Assembly: GCA_037349315.1 (NCBI GenBank)
Contig: JBAIAC010000003.1
Span: 15,624,501 to 15,688,500, forward strand
DNA from: Chelydra serpentina
Lineage: Eukaryota > Chordata > Testudines > Chelydridae
Length of the DNA: 64,000 bases
Direction of reading: 5' to 3'
Made by a program: the position numbers and the translations under genes. Positions 32,642-44,766 of the stretch are shown here, one piece after another; positions within the stretch are counted from its first letter, which is position 1; each line of letters begins with the position of its first letter. Below the pieces are notes generated by a model. That model ran no database searches. It saw nothing but the letters and a program-made list of their open reading frames with translations, and had not been told where the DNA came from.

Positions 32642-33446
32642 CTAGTAGATGTTTGCCAGGTCTTGGAGTGACTAATAAGACTGCGTGCTGTTCCTGTCCT
32701 TTTCCATTGGTAAGATTGCAAGTAAAAGGGAACATCAGAAAAAGAAGCTGCATTTTCTTCCTTTGCTGTTCTTTTCTTTCCCATGTTCTGTATGTTTGTC
32801 TTGTTTTTGTCTTCTAGGAAACAGGATCAGACTTTAATGGCAGCAGCTCCAGTCCATTAACTATTTTCTTTTCCCCCAAAAAAGGACAGTTATTACCCTC
32901 TGAGACAGTGAAACAAGGTTTTTATTCCCCCGTCTAAAGACTCTACAGCTAAAGGGATGTAGTTAAAATGAAAGTCTTATTTAATATTTTATATTTCAAA
33001 TACTTTAACTGTTTTGTCTCCTCTGCAACTTTAATAGACGGTTAAAATGATTTTTAATGGTGTGTTCGCCATTATTCTAAGCAGACTGAGGTTTCTGTAT
33101 ACCAAACCCTGAACTGTCCAACATTAAACAGTTTTAAACAGTGGTAGGGTCATGTTAACATTTTATTCTTTGGCCCCACTTATTTCATCTAAATTAATGC
33201 AACAGACCAAAGGATAATGATCTCACTTGGAAAATCTGTCATGGTTAAAGCATTTGAAATATAAAATATTAAATAAGAGTTTCATTTGAACTACATCCCT
33301 TTAGCTGTAGAGTCTTTAGAAGGGGGGAATAAAAACCTTGTTTCAGTGTCTCAGAGGGTAATAACTGTTCTTTTTTTGGGAAAAAGAAAAAACAGCATGC
33401 AGTCTTATTAGTCAGTCCAAGACCTGGCAAACATCTAGTCCCAGAC
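32642..33446. repeat. Long inverted duplication
   Basis: Core arms 32882-33009 and 33242-33370 are reverse complements with only about seven differences in 128 bp. Outer arms 32642-32692 and 33391-33441 also match (GATGTTTGCCAGGTCTTGGA ... TGACTAATAAGACTGC). The left arm has about 160 extra bases (32693-32850) that begin GGTAAGATTG and end TTTGTCTTCTAG, like an intron or an insertion. The central spacer is 232 bp. Confidence 0.85.
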
Positions 33447-33449
33447 ACC

Positions 33450-34399
33450 CAGTTTCCAATGGGATCCAAACCCCAAATAAATCCGTTTTACTCTGTATAA
33501 AGCTTATACAGGGTAAACTCATGAATTGTCCGCTCTCTATAACACTGCTAGAGAGGTATGCACAGCTGTTTGCTCCCCCAGGTATTAATCACTTACTCTC
33601 GGTTAATTAATAAACAAAAGTAATTTTATTAAGTATAAAAAGTAGGATTTAAGTCGTTTCAAGTACTAACAGACAGAACAAAGTAAGTCACCAAGCAAAA
33701 TAAAGCGAAAACACGCACGTCTAAGCCTAATACATTAAGAAACTGATTACAAGTAAAATCTCACCCTTAGAGATGTTCCAATAAGCTTCTTTAACAGACT
33801 AGTCTTCTTCGTAGTCTGGGCCCGATCCTTTCCCCTGATACAGTCCCTGTTAGTTCCAGTAGACATCTTAGGCGGAAAACAGGGGTGTTCTCATGATTGG
33901 CAGCCCCCTTTGTTCTGTTCAACCCCCTTTTATTGCTTTGGGACAACGTGGGAATCTTTTGTCTCTCTGGGTCCCCTCCCTCCTCCTAAATGGAAAAGCA
34001 CCAGGTTTAAGAGGGATTCCAGTATCAGGTGACATGTTCACATGTCCTGTGAGACCCCAACCTCCATTCTTCCTTGGTTGGCTCACAGGGACACAGGGAG
34101 GCTTGAAAGTAAATAGAGCCATTTACAACCGATTGTTCTAGTCAATGGTAGCCATCAAGATTTTAAACCACCATTAATGGCCCACACTTTGCATAATTAC
34201 TATAGGACCTCAGAGTTATACTTTATATTTCTAGCTTCAGATACAAGAATGATACATACATACAAATAGGAGGAATATATTCAGTAGATTATAACCTTTG
34301 ATACCTTACAAGAGACCTTTTGCATAAAGCATATTCAGTTGCATCATATTCACACTCATAAGCATATTTCCATGAAACATAATGGAGTCCAACATCACA
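33450..34399 (-). mobile_element. Solo LTR (approximate left end)
   Basis: The sequence from ATCCAAACCCCAAATAAATC to CCAACATCACA (34399) resembles a turtle LTR family I recognise, and its right part (GATACAAGAATGATACATAC ... CTTTGATACC) matches the LTRs at 14384-15064 and 55409-55645. No coding sequence adjoins it. The left boundary is blurred by the inverted duplication. Confidence 0.6.
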
Positions 34400-34404
34400 G
34401 CAAG

Positions 34405-35450
34405 CACCTTGTGTGAGAGCTTTCCAGAAGCTTTTGACAGTGTGCAGAGAGAGAGTCTTTGGAAAATTATGGAATATTATGGAATATCAGTAAAAAATAA
34501 TTAACACCATCAAGGATCTATATAACATTGAACATGTAGTCTGATGGTGACATCAGCCAATGGTTTGCACTGACAACGGGAGTAAGGTAAGGGTGTATTA
34601 TGTCCCCACTGTGTTATGAGGAAAGTAACTGCAGAAGGCAATTGAGGAATTTTATTGACCAATGAAACACAACTGGATAACCCCCTTGTTTATTTTGTGC
34701 TCATGATATTGTCCTGTTTCCTTCAACATATCACTTAAGGGACAAAAAGACCCAGCTTTTGGCAGATAAACTATTGGTTCATCAACAAAGGGAAGACAAA
34801 ATATATAGCTATCAATGTCCCCAAAGCAACAGAGTAAATGGAGAGACACTAGAAGTAGAAAGTTACTTTACCTATTTAGGGAGTGAGATGTGTAAAGAGG
34901 GTGTCACCATGCTGTATGTCAAGCAGTGTATATTGAAAGCAGCAAACAACTTTCAGAAACTTGAAAAGATTTGGAAAAGTAGCATGGCTGACAGTGATAC
35001 AAGTATGAATTTTTAATTCATGTCTGTCCTCCTTTATGGAGCAGAGTCATGAGAATCTACAACATAAATGGGTAAGATCAACTCATTCTAAAGTAAAAAC
35101 CTGGAAAAGGTCTTCCGAGTTCACTGGGAAGTATCTTGCAACATCAGAAATTCTAAAGAGAGCAAACTAACCAGAAGCATCGAATATGGTCAGACAACGA
35201 TGGACATATTTAAGACATACTTTAAGGATGCCACCAACCTGACTTCCTCATCAAGTAATAATGTGGACACTACCTGGAAAGAGAAGAGGGCAACCTAGAG
35301 AAGCATTATGCAGAACAAGGGAGAAAGAAACTGAATCCATCAGTATGACACTCAGAACAGACCAGCACCAAACCAAAATCAATGGTGGAATCTGGATGCC
35401 CTATGTACCTGATGATGTGGGAGGATAAAGAAGAATATTTGAATATTTTT
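34405..35450 (+). mobile_element. RTE-type LINE remnant
   Basis: Decayed coding sequence reads AFDSV / ESLWKIMEYYGIP near 34425-34490 (palm motif), and an open frame at 34759-35016 includes VNGETLEVESYFTYLGSEM and LKAANNFQKLEKIWKSS, typical of the region after the RT palm in RTE-like LINEs. Near 35200-35310 KEKRATREALCRT resembles the RTE C-terminal GRPRNTWRR segment. Many stops. Confidence 0.6.
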
Positions 35451-35479
35451 GCGGAGGCTAAAACACTTCTAGAAGCCAA

Positions 35480-35556
35480 GGCCCTAATCCTGCAAAGGGA
35501 TCCACGTCAGTAGACTCATGCCCATATGGAATGGACCCCTTTGCAGGATTAGGGCC
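35480..35556. repeat. 77-bp hairpin with 20-bp perfect arms
   Basis: GGCCCTAATCCTGCAAAGGG (35480-35499) and its exact reverse complement (35537-35556) flank a 37-base loop. Transcribed with TNKS intron 1 it would fold as a single hairpin. Confidence 0.85.
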
Positions 35557-36889
35557 TGTGAGATGGCAAAGTCCCGAGGACAAATTTAATAGATTCAACA
35601 GACTCCCATTTTAAACATCTCTGATCGTTCTTAATATTTATATTGTATTAACTTCTAATGACATGAAGCGTTCTGTGCTTCAGCTATGGTCTATTTTTTG
35701 ATTTCTCTGAATAGTGTGGTCTTGTACAACAAAATCCTGTTAAAAATGTGTAGAGGAGGAGAATGAGAAAATACAAGAACATGAACATAGAATTTAGACT
35801 CAGATATTTAGTGAAACCTCAGATCTACAATTTTACTGGAAAGCTTGTATGCTGCATTGAAAATGTCTGATTCAGTTTCTAGATACAGTTAATGCACTTA
35901 TTTTCAGCCAGTGGTCTTAATTCTCTTTTTTTACACTGTTGTGAACTGGGACTAGCTTCATTTAAGTCAGTGGAGTTGCATTGATGTAAATCAGTGTGAG
36001 GGAAAATCAGGCTCAAAATATGCTTAACTGAAAAGACAAATTAAACTAGCCTGAAGTACCCGCCTACCACATAAACTATTCTGACAATAACGTACATTTT
36101 CTTAATAAGATGAGCGCTTTGAAATGGAGTAGTGCACATGTTCTGATGTGAACTAGGTTTGGTCCTCTAAAAAATAATGAAATGGGATTACGTTTATTCA
36201 GTGAATTTTTGCTATTTTAATTAACATAATGATAATGTTCAGATACGGGTAAACTGTGCTTTTCCATTTTCTTGAGGATATATTATTTTTAGACTTTTTA
36301 AAGAAGTGTTGGGACTAACACAAATCTAAGAGCAAGTAATCTGTAATGTGGAAGAGAGGGTAAAAGATGCAGTGAAAGTAATTGAAATAAAAATCTTTCC
36401 TAGAAAACTGAAAACCAAAGTTTTATGGAAAATTGTGATCAGAGTAAAACTGAGATTATAGTTGGTTTAAAAGAAAATAGAACTAGCTAGTTTGGCTCAC
36501 ACGTTCCACTAGTTGTGCCATTGGCTGAGCCAAACAACCTGACACTCCCACGTTACCTGGGATACCTGTCAAAACCAGATGGAAATTTTTGCTTTTTAGT
36601 AAGACAAGTGAAATTATACAACTGCATTATCTGACTGTGTGATATAACTAGAACTTGGTATGTAACTAGTACTCTAATTGGGGAAGACATATTCTTTTTA
36701 CTTCATGCAAGGGTATGGATATACTATAGTATTTTATGACTGTGGTCTCTTACCTGCAGAAAACACGAGGGCCAAGACTTAATAATAAAGCCTAAAGTTA
36801 GGCACCTAAATAGGTAACTAGACTTTCAGAAGTGCTAAGCACCTACCCACTCCCACTGACTTCATTGCCTAGGTGAACTTGGTTTAAAG

Positions 36890-37060
36890 CAGTGGTTCTC
36901 AACCTGTTTACCATTGTGGGCTGCATATGCAGCTCTCTGTGTTATGTGGGCCGCATCCACACACTATACTTGTATACTACCTGTATGGCCCCGAGAATGT
37001 CATGTGGGCCGTAGCTGTGTGCTGATTGGGCCGTAAAGGGCCACAGGTTGAGAACCACTG
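36890..37060. mobile_element. hAT MITE, 171 bp
   Basis: Termini are CAGTGGTTCTCAACCTGT and ACAGGTTGAGAACCACTG, exact inverted copies. The flanks GTTTAAAG (36882-36889) and GTTTCAAG (37061-37068) form a 7-of-8 target duplication. Confidence 0.9.
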
Positions 37061-37342
37061 GTTTCAAGGCTTGTTGAAGGTTCAATTTTTTTAATGTTTT
37101 GCCTGATCATCTGTGCAAGGTCTTTAAATGGAGGATTTTGAATTAAAGCCTCAATTTTAGTAAATTGTTAGATGGATCAACTTTCTATCTGGAGATGCAC
37201 AAAGATTTAAGGTTGAAAGAAAACTCTCACGGTTCAGGGCAACTGAACCTGTATTCCTCTCTGTGATGCAACAACAGCACCTACTCTAGGCTTCCAGCTG
37301 CTTAGCTTTCACCTCTTTCGGGTGGAGACCTGCACGCGTGTC

Positions 37343-37383
37343 TGTGCGTGCGTCCCCCCCCCCCCCCTCACCCCCCCCCCCGT
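37343..37383. repeat. Poly-C tracts
   Basis: Two C runs separated by TCA in about 40 bp; another such tract lies at 39755-39777 in intron 2. Confidence 0.85.
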
Positions 37384-39229
37384 CCCCTCCAGGGGTATAT
37401 ACAGGCTGCACAATTCCCTGTCTAAACTTATTGCCAGCTAGCCAGATTGCCTAATGAGGACGGCATCTGTGTTTGCTTGCTTTGTTCATTGTTTTTCAAG
37501 AATAATTGCCAGCAGTTTTGCATTAACACAACTATTTCATGCAAGCACATTTATTCTTAAGGTGAAAGCATTACAAAGAAAACATTAAAAACAGTAAAGA
37601 AACCTACACACATGCTAATAAATTTACCAGAGATTACCCTTCCCTCCTCCAACTCCAGCAGGAGTCTGTCTTTCTAACCCTTCCCTAAGGTTTAGGGCTC
37701 TCCCTTGAACAGAAGATTCTGTCCATTTGCTGAATCAGAAAGAAGACCCTGAGGTCAATTTAAACTCGAGCTGTTTATCCAAAAGACTTTTCTTTGTGTA
37801 TTGGTCTCTAGAGAACTATCTCTTTAACGATTCCAACTCTGACTCACGTGTTTCCTGAATTAAAAAGCTTTATTGATAGAACTGGAAACAAGACTTTAAA
37901 AAGTGCTAATTAGACTCCTTTAATTTTCGTCGTTTCATGCAATCCATTAATTCTTGGCAAAACTGAGTGAGGGAGATGTTGGGATCTTCATTTTACAGAT
38001 TGAGTGGGCTGAGGAAGGAACTTTACTTTGTTCAGCTGCTTGTCCTAATCTGCATGTGCAAGGGAGGATCTAGCAGCACTTCCTTTCCTTTTTGTCTAAC
38101 AGCGATAACTAGATTAATCAGTGTTGACTTTAGCCACATTAAAATATTGTCAGTTGTGCTCTTTGAAAAGGCATCCCAGAATACATAACATTTGAAAGAG
38201 TAGGATGTGACCCAGGAGAGAGGTTTCTAGACCTGTTGCTTCCCAATATGAAATGGAGGAAAAGGTTAGGATTTTGACTTTTACCTTCTTAAGATGTCTT
38301 TGGGAGGGGCCTAATATTAACTGCTATCTTCTTGCTGGGGCATACTACCCGTGTATGTGCACTCAGATTGGTGCCTTGGATTCTTGAGAACTAACCTTCT
38401 GATTGTCCATGATTTTGGGATCTGTGATGTAATGATGAGCTCTAGAAAGACGTGTTAAAATCCTCAATTAGCATTCAGTAATAAGGCACTCTATTTTCCC
38501 TTTGGCACTGTTTTCACAGAGCCCATTGTATGAGTCCTGTCCCCAACCTCAGAACACTTCTGAGCCAGAGTTGGCAGTTATGATTGCAGTTTCCTCAGAT
38601 CCTCCATCGCCTAGACTGCCACCTTTTAATGGTCCTTCAGTTTCTCTACCTTTGGAGTGGTCATTGAACGTATCTCTCCCTTCATACACTATTAAAGAAA
38701 CAAACTTAACTGTAAATAGATTTTTATTTTGCCATTGGGGTTAGGTGGAAAAGTTTGTTTCTACGATTTAACTCTGACCATTTCATTGAATCTTTAATTT
38801 AGGCCTTGCCCAAGATAGGGGACCCATCTAAAAGATTGGGATTATTGCACCAGCTTTAGATGAAAAGTGCTAAACGCTGTGATGCCGACAAGGTTTTCTC
38901 AGAAAGGCCCCAAAAGGAAGTAAGACTCTGTGCTGCAGAACCTGTTTCTGGAAGCACATGAGTTGAGGGGACATTCTTCTCATTACCTGAATTTATTGTA
39001 AAAATGTCCATTGTCAGTCTAAGTGCATCTTTCAAGTGGGAAATATATTTGACCTGTACTGAACATTCCATGTTTATGACCAAATGATTGAAATGCAGAG
39101 ACTTTTAAAAATGGATTTACTTTTCATATGGTTGTTCCTATCTCTAAAACATACTTCTTAGCCCAACATAGATATTTAATTAGACTCTTTGTTGACAGAT
39201 ATTTAACAAAGGTTTCTTTTGTCTCACAG

Positions 39230-39454
39230 GTTTTGGAAGGAAGGATGTAGTAGAACACTTGCTGCAAACAGGAGCCAATGTTCACGCTCGTGATGATGGA
39301 GGGCTAATACCCCTTCATAATGCTTGTTCCTTTGGTCATGCTGAGGTGGTTAGCCTGTTACTGTGTCAAGGTGCAGATCCAAATGCCAGAGACAATTGGA
39401 ACTACACTCCTCTGCATGAAGCTGCTATCAAAGGGAAGATAGATGTGTGTATTG
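39230..39454 (+). CDS. TNKS: Tankyrase-1, exon 2 (ankyrin repeats)
   Basis: This 225-bp exon encodes 75 codons (residues 163-238 with split codons at both ends). It completes the ankyrin repeat started in exon 1 and carries two more: [39 protein letters not shown], then [19 protein letters not shown]. These repeats belong to the first substrate-binding ankyrin cluster, which reads RxxPDG-like peptides in partners. The acceptor is TCTCACAG|G at 39229/39230 and the donor ATTG|GTAAGT at 39454/39455. Both boundaries are phase 1, so joining to exon 1 keeps the frame. From memory it is almost identical to mammalian TNKS. Later exons lie outside the window. Confidence 0.97.
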
Positions 39455-39607
39455 GTAAGTATTTGTCATTAATTGCATCAATGTACCTAAAAATTCAAAC
39501 ACATTAACATTGCAGTGAACTTGTATTGCTCGCAATTGTAGTGACTGTTTCCATTCCACTTGATAGACAAGGGACCAGTTGCTTTTCTCTTCCTTGTTAA
39601 GAAGGTT

Positions 39608-39737
39608 TAAGTGTAGTAGCCGTGTTAGTCTGTGTCAGCAAAACGAAAATAAGAAAGAAAAACTTGTAGCACCTTAGAGACTAACAAATTTGTTAGTCTC
39701 TAAGGTGCTACAAGTTTTTCTTTCTTATTTTTGTTTT
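39608..39737. repeat. 98-bp near-perfect palindrome made from two repeat halves
   Basis: Arms 39640-39688 and 39689-39737 are reverse complements with one mismatch and no spacer. The arms carry the 3' half of the structured repeat (GTTAGTCTCTAAGGTGCTAC). The minus-strand half extends left to 39612 (TAGTAGCCGTGTTAGTCTG). Confidence 0.95.
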
Positions 39738-40554
39738 GTTAAGAAGGGTGTCTTCTTCCCCCCCCTCTCCCCCCCCAGGGTAGGCAAGTAAAGAGATGGT
39801 AACCTAAACTTTAGGACGTACAGGATTCACAACACAGTGTTTTCTAAGCTTGTGGTCTGGAAAGCTAAACTGGCACAGGAGCTAAATTTTGATGGAGGAG
39901 TAGTCTAATGCAGTTAATTTATCATTTTGGCAGAAACATACATGAGAACTCTGCCAATAAAATGGAAGATCTGACTTCAGATAACATCATGGCTTTTTGA
40001 GGCTGACCCTGGCATTGAGGTATTCTTCAAACTGTGAAGACTGGTATTTCCTGTGTTATAAGAAATGAAAGACTAACCATTTTACTACTATTTGAAAGCT
40101 TTGAGGGACTAGTTACAAGACACTTGCTCAGCACAGTTGTATATTTTCAGTATGTGCTGTAGCCTAGAGCCAAAGCAATTTCAAATAAAATTGAACATTT
40201 CAATCTTTTTAAATGTATGTAGATCATAGTAAATACTCTTCAGTAATATCTTTCATTTTTATATATTTTCAGCCTGCTTAGTAATACTTTCTTTAAGCAG
40301 AGTTCTTTATTTTTAATTGTGCAAACTGGCTTGAAAGTTACTTCTGAAGGAAGACGTGAAATTGTCTGGTCAGTATTTCAGATCTGGAGGGAAAAAATAA
40401 CTTGATTATGTAGCCACATCATATTAATGATCATGATCACAAATTTGAGATCTTAGTTGTAATCTGAGAGCACTTCATTTTATTATATGGACCAATTTTG
40501 AAAAACCTCCAGTGTTTGCTTAAAGACAGTTGACATAAAAATTTAGTAGGGAGG

Positions 40555-40960
40555 TTATATTACCAGTGGATATAGCACTAATGAGACCACTAATGGGAGT
40601 CCTGTGTCCAGTTCTCAGTCAAAACTCCAAAAATGGTGGTGGAAAATGTGGAGAGGGTTCAGAGAAGAGCCACAAGAATGATTTGAGAATTGGAAAACCT
40701 GCCTTGTAATGAGACCTTAAAAAGAAGGTTAAGAGATGACTTAATTGTGGTCCGTAAATAGCTACACAGGAAGAAGAGACCTGATGCTAGAGAGCTCATT
40801 TAGCTGACAATGGCATGACAAGATCCAGTAGCTGGAAGATGAATCTAGATGTGCACAGGAATACATAACAAATTTAATCAGGAGAATATTTTGCCAAGGG
40901 ATGTGGTAGTTTTTTCCATCACTTGAAATCTTTACGTTGAGAATCATTGTCTTTCTCAAA
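40555..40960 (+). mobile_element. Old CR1-like LINE fragment
   Basis: It reads GGGAGTCCTGTGTCCAGTTC ... GGTTCAGAGAAGAGCCACAAG ... TTTTGCCAAGGGATGTGG, the CR1 ORF2 C-terminal region. Heavily decayed. Confidence 0.7.
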
Positions 40961-43807
40961 AGGTATACTTTAGTTTATGCCATATTAAGAACTTAAATGA
41001 TTCCATAGAAACCTGCAGTGTACACTTTTCTATACGTGTGTGAAATGATGCTGGCGTAGTTTGATCAAGATGTAGACAATTCAGTATCTGGCCTGTCTGT
41101 TTTACTCATTTTAGTACGTCGCTTCCTATTTTTATACGGGGCCCTGTCTCTTCAAGTCCTGTAAGTAAATAACCCTGCAAAGCAGACTTGTATACATTTA
41201 TTTATAATTTAATTTTCTATGTATGGCAGAATGCTTCAGTGCTAAGAGGACATACAAATATCAGTCTGTGATAGACAGGTTGGTGGAGTCTTGTTCATGC
41301 CTTAAGCAATATTTGATGGCACAGCAAGGATTCAGACCACTTGAAAATATATTTCTGCAATATTCTTAGGCTTGGAAGGATTAATTTTTATTGACAAACG
41401 TTGATTTCACCATAAACACACCAACAAATGTTTAGATGATCAAAATTTGTAGCTAGGAAAGGTAATAAAAATGCTGCTTGACAATTTTAGTCAAAATCCA
41501 GTGATTTTTTTTAGACTTTTGAATTAGGCTTGTTATGAATGGATTCATGAATGAATAGTAACAAGGTATGCCTTGATGAATTAAGGATATTTACTTTGTA
41601 TATTTTGACATGTGATGTTGACAATTTGTTTTAATGGTTTATAAAGATTTAACTTATGCTGTCATTAAATAATTCTGATCCCCTCCTCCACATAATTCCC
41701 CACAACTGTGAAAATTTAAATGGGAAAAAATGCTTTAAAATAAACTTCAGCTGACATACAAAAATGCTGACATGCATAAAAATGGATTCTGCCAAGCCTA
41801 AATATACTGTACAGTAACTATTTTTACCCAAAGTGTAGATTACTAATATAATTGCTATATAAGAAATTGGCTTATAGCAAATCAAAGTGTCAGGCACTAG
41901 ACTTAAACAAGTCAGGTATGCTTTATTATAAAGCATGAATTGAACAGTTTCTGGAACATTGGCACAACATATGAGAATTTATTGTTGAACTCCACTATAT
42001 CTGCTGAAAACCATCAACTTTTCTTTTTAGAAACTGTCTACTGACTTTTTTCCCACATGCTTCATTTTGGCTCTTGTTTATTTTGAACATCGTCCAAAAG
42101 CTAAAATGGGAGACACTTGCTGTATTTGTTCTTTCCTCCCATCTGCGTGTCTTTGTCCATATCCTCGTTGCCATGCGAATGCTGCTTCTGTAATATGGCA
42201 GGAGAGTAAACTGGTAATTGAAGAGCGTAATGAGCCAGGAAACATGGAAAATTCATTAACAGTGGTCTTTCAGAGCCACAATAAAAGTAACAAGATAGGA
42301 AAGCTAGAAAACTAGCAAAAACTGGATAGTAATTACAATAGATCTGAAGATTGCTAATGATCTCTGGGTTTCAGTTGTTAAATAGTTTTAAAATGGTAAA
42401 TGCACACTTCTACTGCGTAGTTTTTATATTGCTTAATTGTCATCGACATTGTTTGCATCTAACTGGGCAAGTGTGTGCACACATGAGAAGTGCACTTCTC
42501 ACTTCACACATTTCTTTCACCCTAGGTAGAGGAGGAAAGAGAACAAACCATATGTGGCAAGTGTAGGTCATGTTGCTTAATGTGCTACGGGAAGGCACTT
42601 GTTTACCATGGTGATAAGATGGTATAAGAATCTGTATAGAACAGAATGGAAAGGTGCACCTGTTTAGCTCAGAAAATCTGGCCCATGACTTATAGTCTTA
42701 CCTGGTGTGTCCCTTTGTCGTCTTTGTGCTCTCTGTCTTGGAACACCAAGGATCCCTGAGGATGGCAAACGCTTAGCAGAAGTGAACGTGTGCTGGCCAT
42801 TTCTTACAGGATGACTAGGCATTGAAAATTTGTTTTCATTACTTAGTAATCAAATGTATGTCAAGTTTTGTCTGTTAAATCCATTTAATGAATGTGTGTT
42901 TTTCAAATTGACTCAAGCATTGGAAACAAGAAAACTGTTAGACAGCAAGTTGATGATATTTATAGATCTTTGTGTTGGCTCATCTGTTACTAAGACGCAT
43001 GTTTAGTGTCTCAGTTCTGCTCCCAGAGCTAATGAGAAGCATTTTGCTCTTAAGTATTGCTATTCAAGATTGAACACCATTTCATTTGCTTAGGGAAGAG
43101 CCAAGCAAGAAGCATTTTACTATAATTCAAGGATGAACACTAAATATTCATAGGGAAGAGCACTGTCAAGTCATAGAAGTGATTTTGAAAGCTAAGATAG
43201 GAAGAACCAAGGTTTCTAGTTTGCTATGCAAGACCAAATATGAGGGAACATGTACATACTAAGAATTCAACCTTTTTGTTTCTGTACAATCCCAATAAAA
43301 CATTGCATCTAGCTTAATACTGACTGTTTGTGGTGCTGGGTGTAGGTGTAGAGCACACATGCTTATAGCCAAAATGTAGGAAAAGCGTCCCTTATTTTTT
43401 TTTTTCTTCCTGAAGCAAAATATTGAAAACGAACCTTGATTAATAGTCTTTGCATGCATGTAAATCTTGTTATGGATTAGGCAACTGAAGTTGTATGAAT
43501 TTCACCTCTGTATGCATCTTTTTTTCTGTACCACTCCAGACAATATGAATGGAGACTGAGCACCGTAACTTGTTACAACATCCTTTGGTATCTTTGGCTT
43601 TGTCTACACCAGACATATTTTCCAAAAACTTTCCACCACTGCTGCCAACTATTGTAAAGAGAACTCTGTTATTAGTCTTAGTAGGAACACTTGAGAAACC
43701 TTTGGATTCTTCTAGAACCCTTCTGTATGCTGGAGGCAATCAAAGTAATGAAAAGGAAGAAGCTAGTTTTCTGCTATTGAGGTACTCCTTGGTTCATTGT
43801 TATAGCG

Positions 43808-44236
43808 CAGGGGTGGCCAACCTGAGCCAGAGAAGGAGCCAGAATTTACCAATGTACATTGCCAGAGAGCCACACTAATACATCAGCAGCCCCCCATCAG
43901 CTCCCTCCCACTCCAACCTGCAGCGCCTCCTGCCTGCCGGCAGCCCCACCAATCAGTGCCTCCCGCTCCCTCCCCACGCCTCCCGCTCACCAAAATCAGC
44001 TGTTATGTGGTGCACAGGAGGCTCTGATGAGGAGAGGGGGAGAGCGAGGGTATGGCAGGCTTGGGGGAATGGGTGGAGTGGGGGTAGGGTCTGGGGCGGA
44101 GCAGGGCATTGAGCACTGAACACTGGAAAGTTAGCATCTATAGCTCCAGCCCCAGAGTCAGTGCCTATGCAAGGAGCCGCATATTAACTTATGAAGAGCC
44201 GCATGTGGCTCCGGAGCCACAGTTTGGCCACCCCTG
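43808..44236. mobile_element. hAT (Charlie-like) MITE, 429 bp
   Basis: Termini CAGGGGTGGCCAACCTGAGCC and GGCTCCGGAGCCACAGTTTG-GCCACCCCTG are inverted matches. Flanks TTATAGCG (43800-43807) and TTATAGCA (44237-44244) give a 7-of-8 target duplication. Confidence 0.9.
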
Positions 44237-44385
44237 TTATAGCAGGACTTTGAGGCTTCAGCAATCCAAGGGTTCTTGCACCAAGTGGCTCTCCTAGAAA
44301 GTGTGGCATATGGCCAACCCCCTGTAATCTGCAGAAGGCAGGACCTCAATAGTACACCTCTTCTAGCTTTAGCTTTTCCCTCTCT

Positions 44386-44585
44386 GGGTATGTCTACACT
44401 GCAAAGAAAAATGTGTGGTGCTGAGTCTCAGAGCCTGGGTCAGTTAATTCAGGCTCATGGGGCTTAGACTACAGGGCTAAAAATAGCAATGTAGATGTTT
44501 CCACTTGGGCTGGAGCTCTGAGGGGGAGGGTCTCAGAACCTGGGCTCCAGCCCGACTGGGAAAGTCTGTACTGCTATTTTTAACT
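44386..44585. mobile_element. DNA-transposon MITE fragment
   Basis: It begins GGGTATGTCTACACTGCAAAG and contains partly self-complementary segments (GGGCTGGAGCTCTGAGG ... CCTGGGCTCCAGCCC). The right terminus appears lost. Confidence 0.55.
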
Positions 44586-44766
44586 ACCGAGTAGCTAACT
44601 TTCATGTTGTAAACAATTCCAAGACTTTGTTCAAAAAGTCCCATTAGTCCAACGAACATTAAGGTTTCATCAGCAATAGTTGGTCTGATGTCAGATTTTC
44701 TTCATTTATTTTGTATTATCAAGGGCTATAAAAAGCTGTTTTCTTCAGTGATGGTTATAACGTTTT

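Larger units (their letters stand above)
25514..39229 (+). other. TNKS: TNKS intron 1
   Basis: The 13,716-bp intron begins GTGAGCG and ends with TTTCTTTTGTCTCACAG. It splits the Gly codon of HFAAG-FGRK after the first base (phase 1). Its content is listed separately. Stretches without a recognised feature are 25620-27370, 28240-29160, 30130-30820, 31130-32640, 35560-36880 and 37070-39200. Confidence 0.95.

Noticed and set aside
36480..36560. Inverted repeat around GGCTCACACGTTCC / GGCTGAGCCAAAC
   Set aside because: Matches are too short and imperfect to support a structure or an element.
39259..39507. 82-codon frame read through into intron 2
   Set aside because: Only 39230-39454 is tankyrase coding; after GTAAGT at 39455 the frame loses ankyrin similarity.
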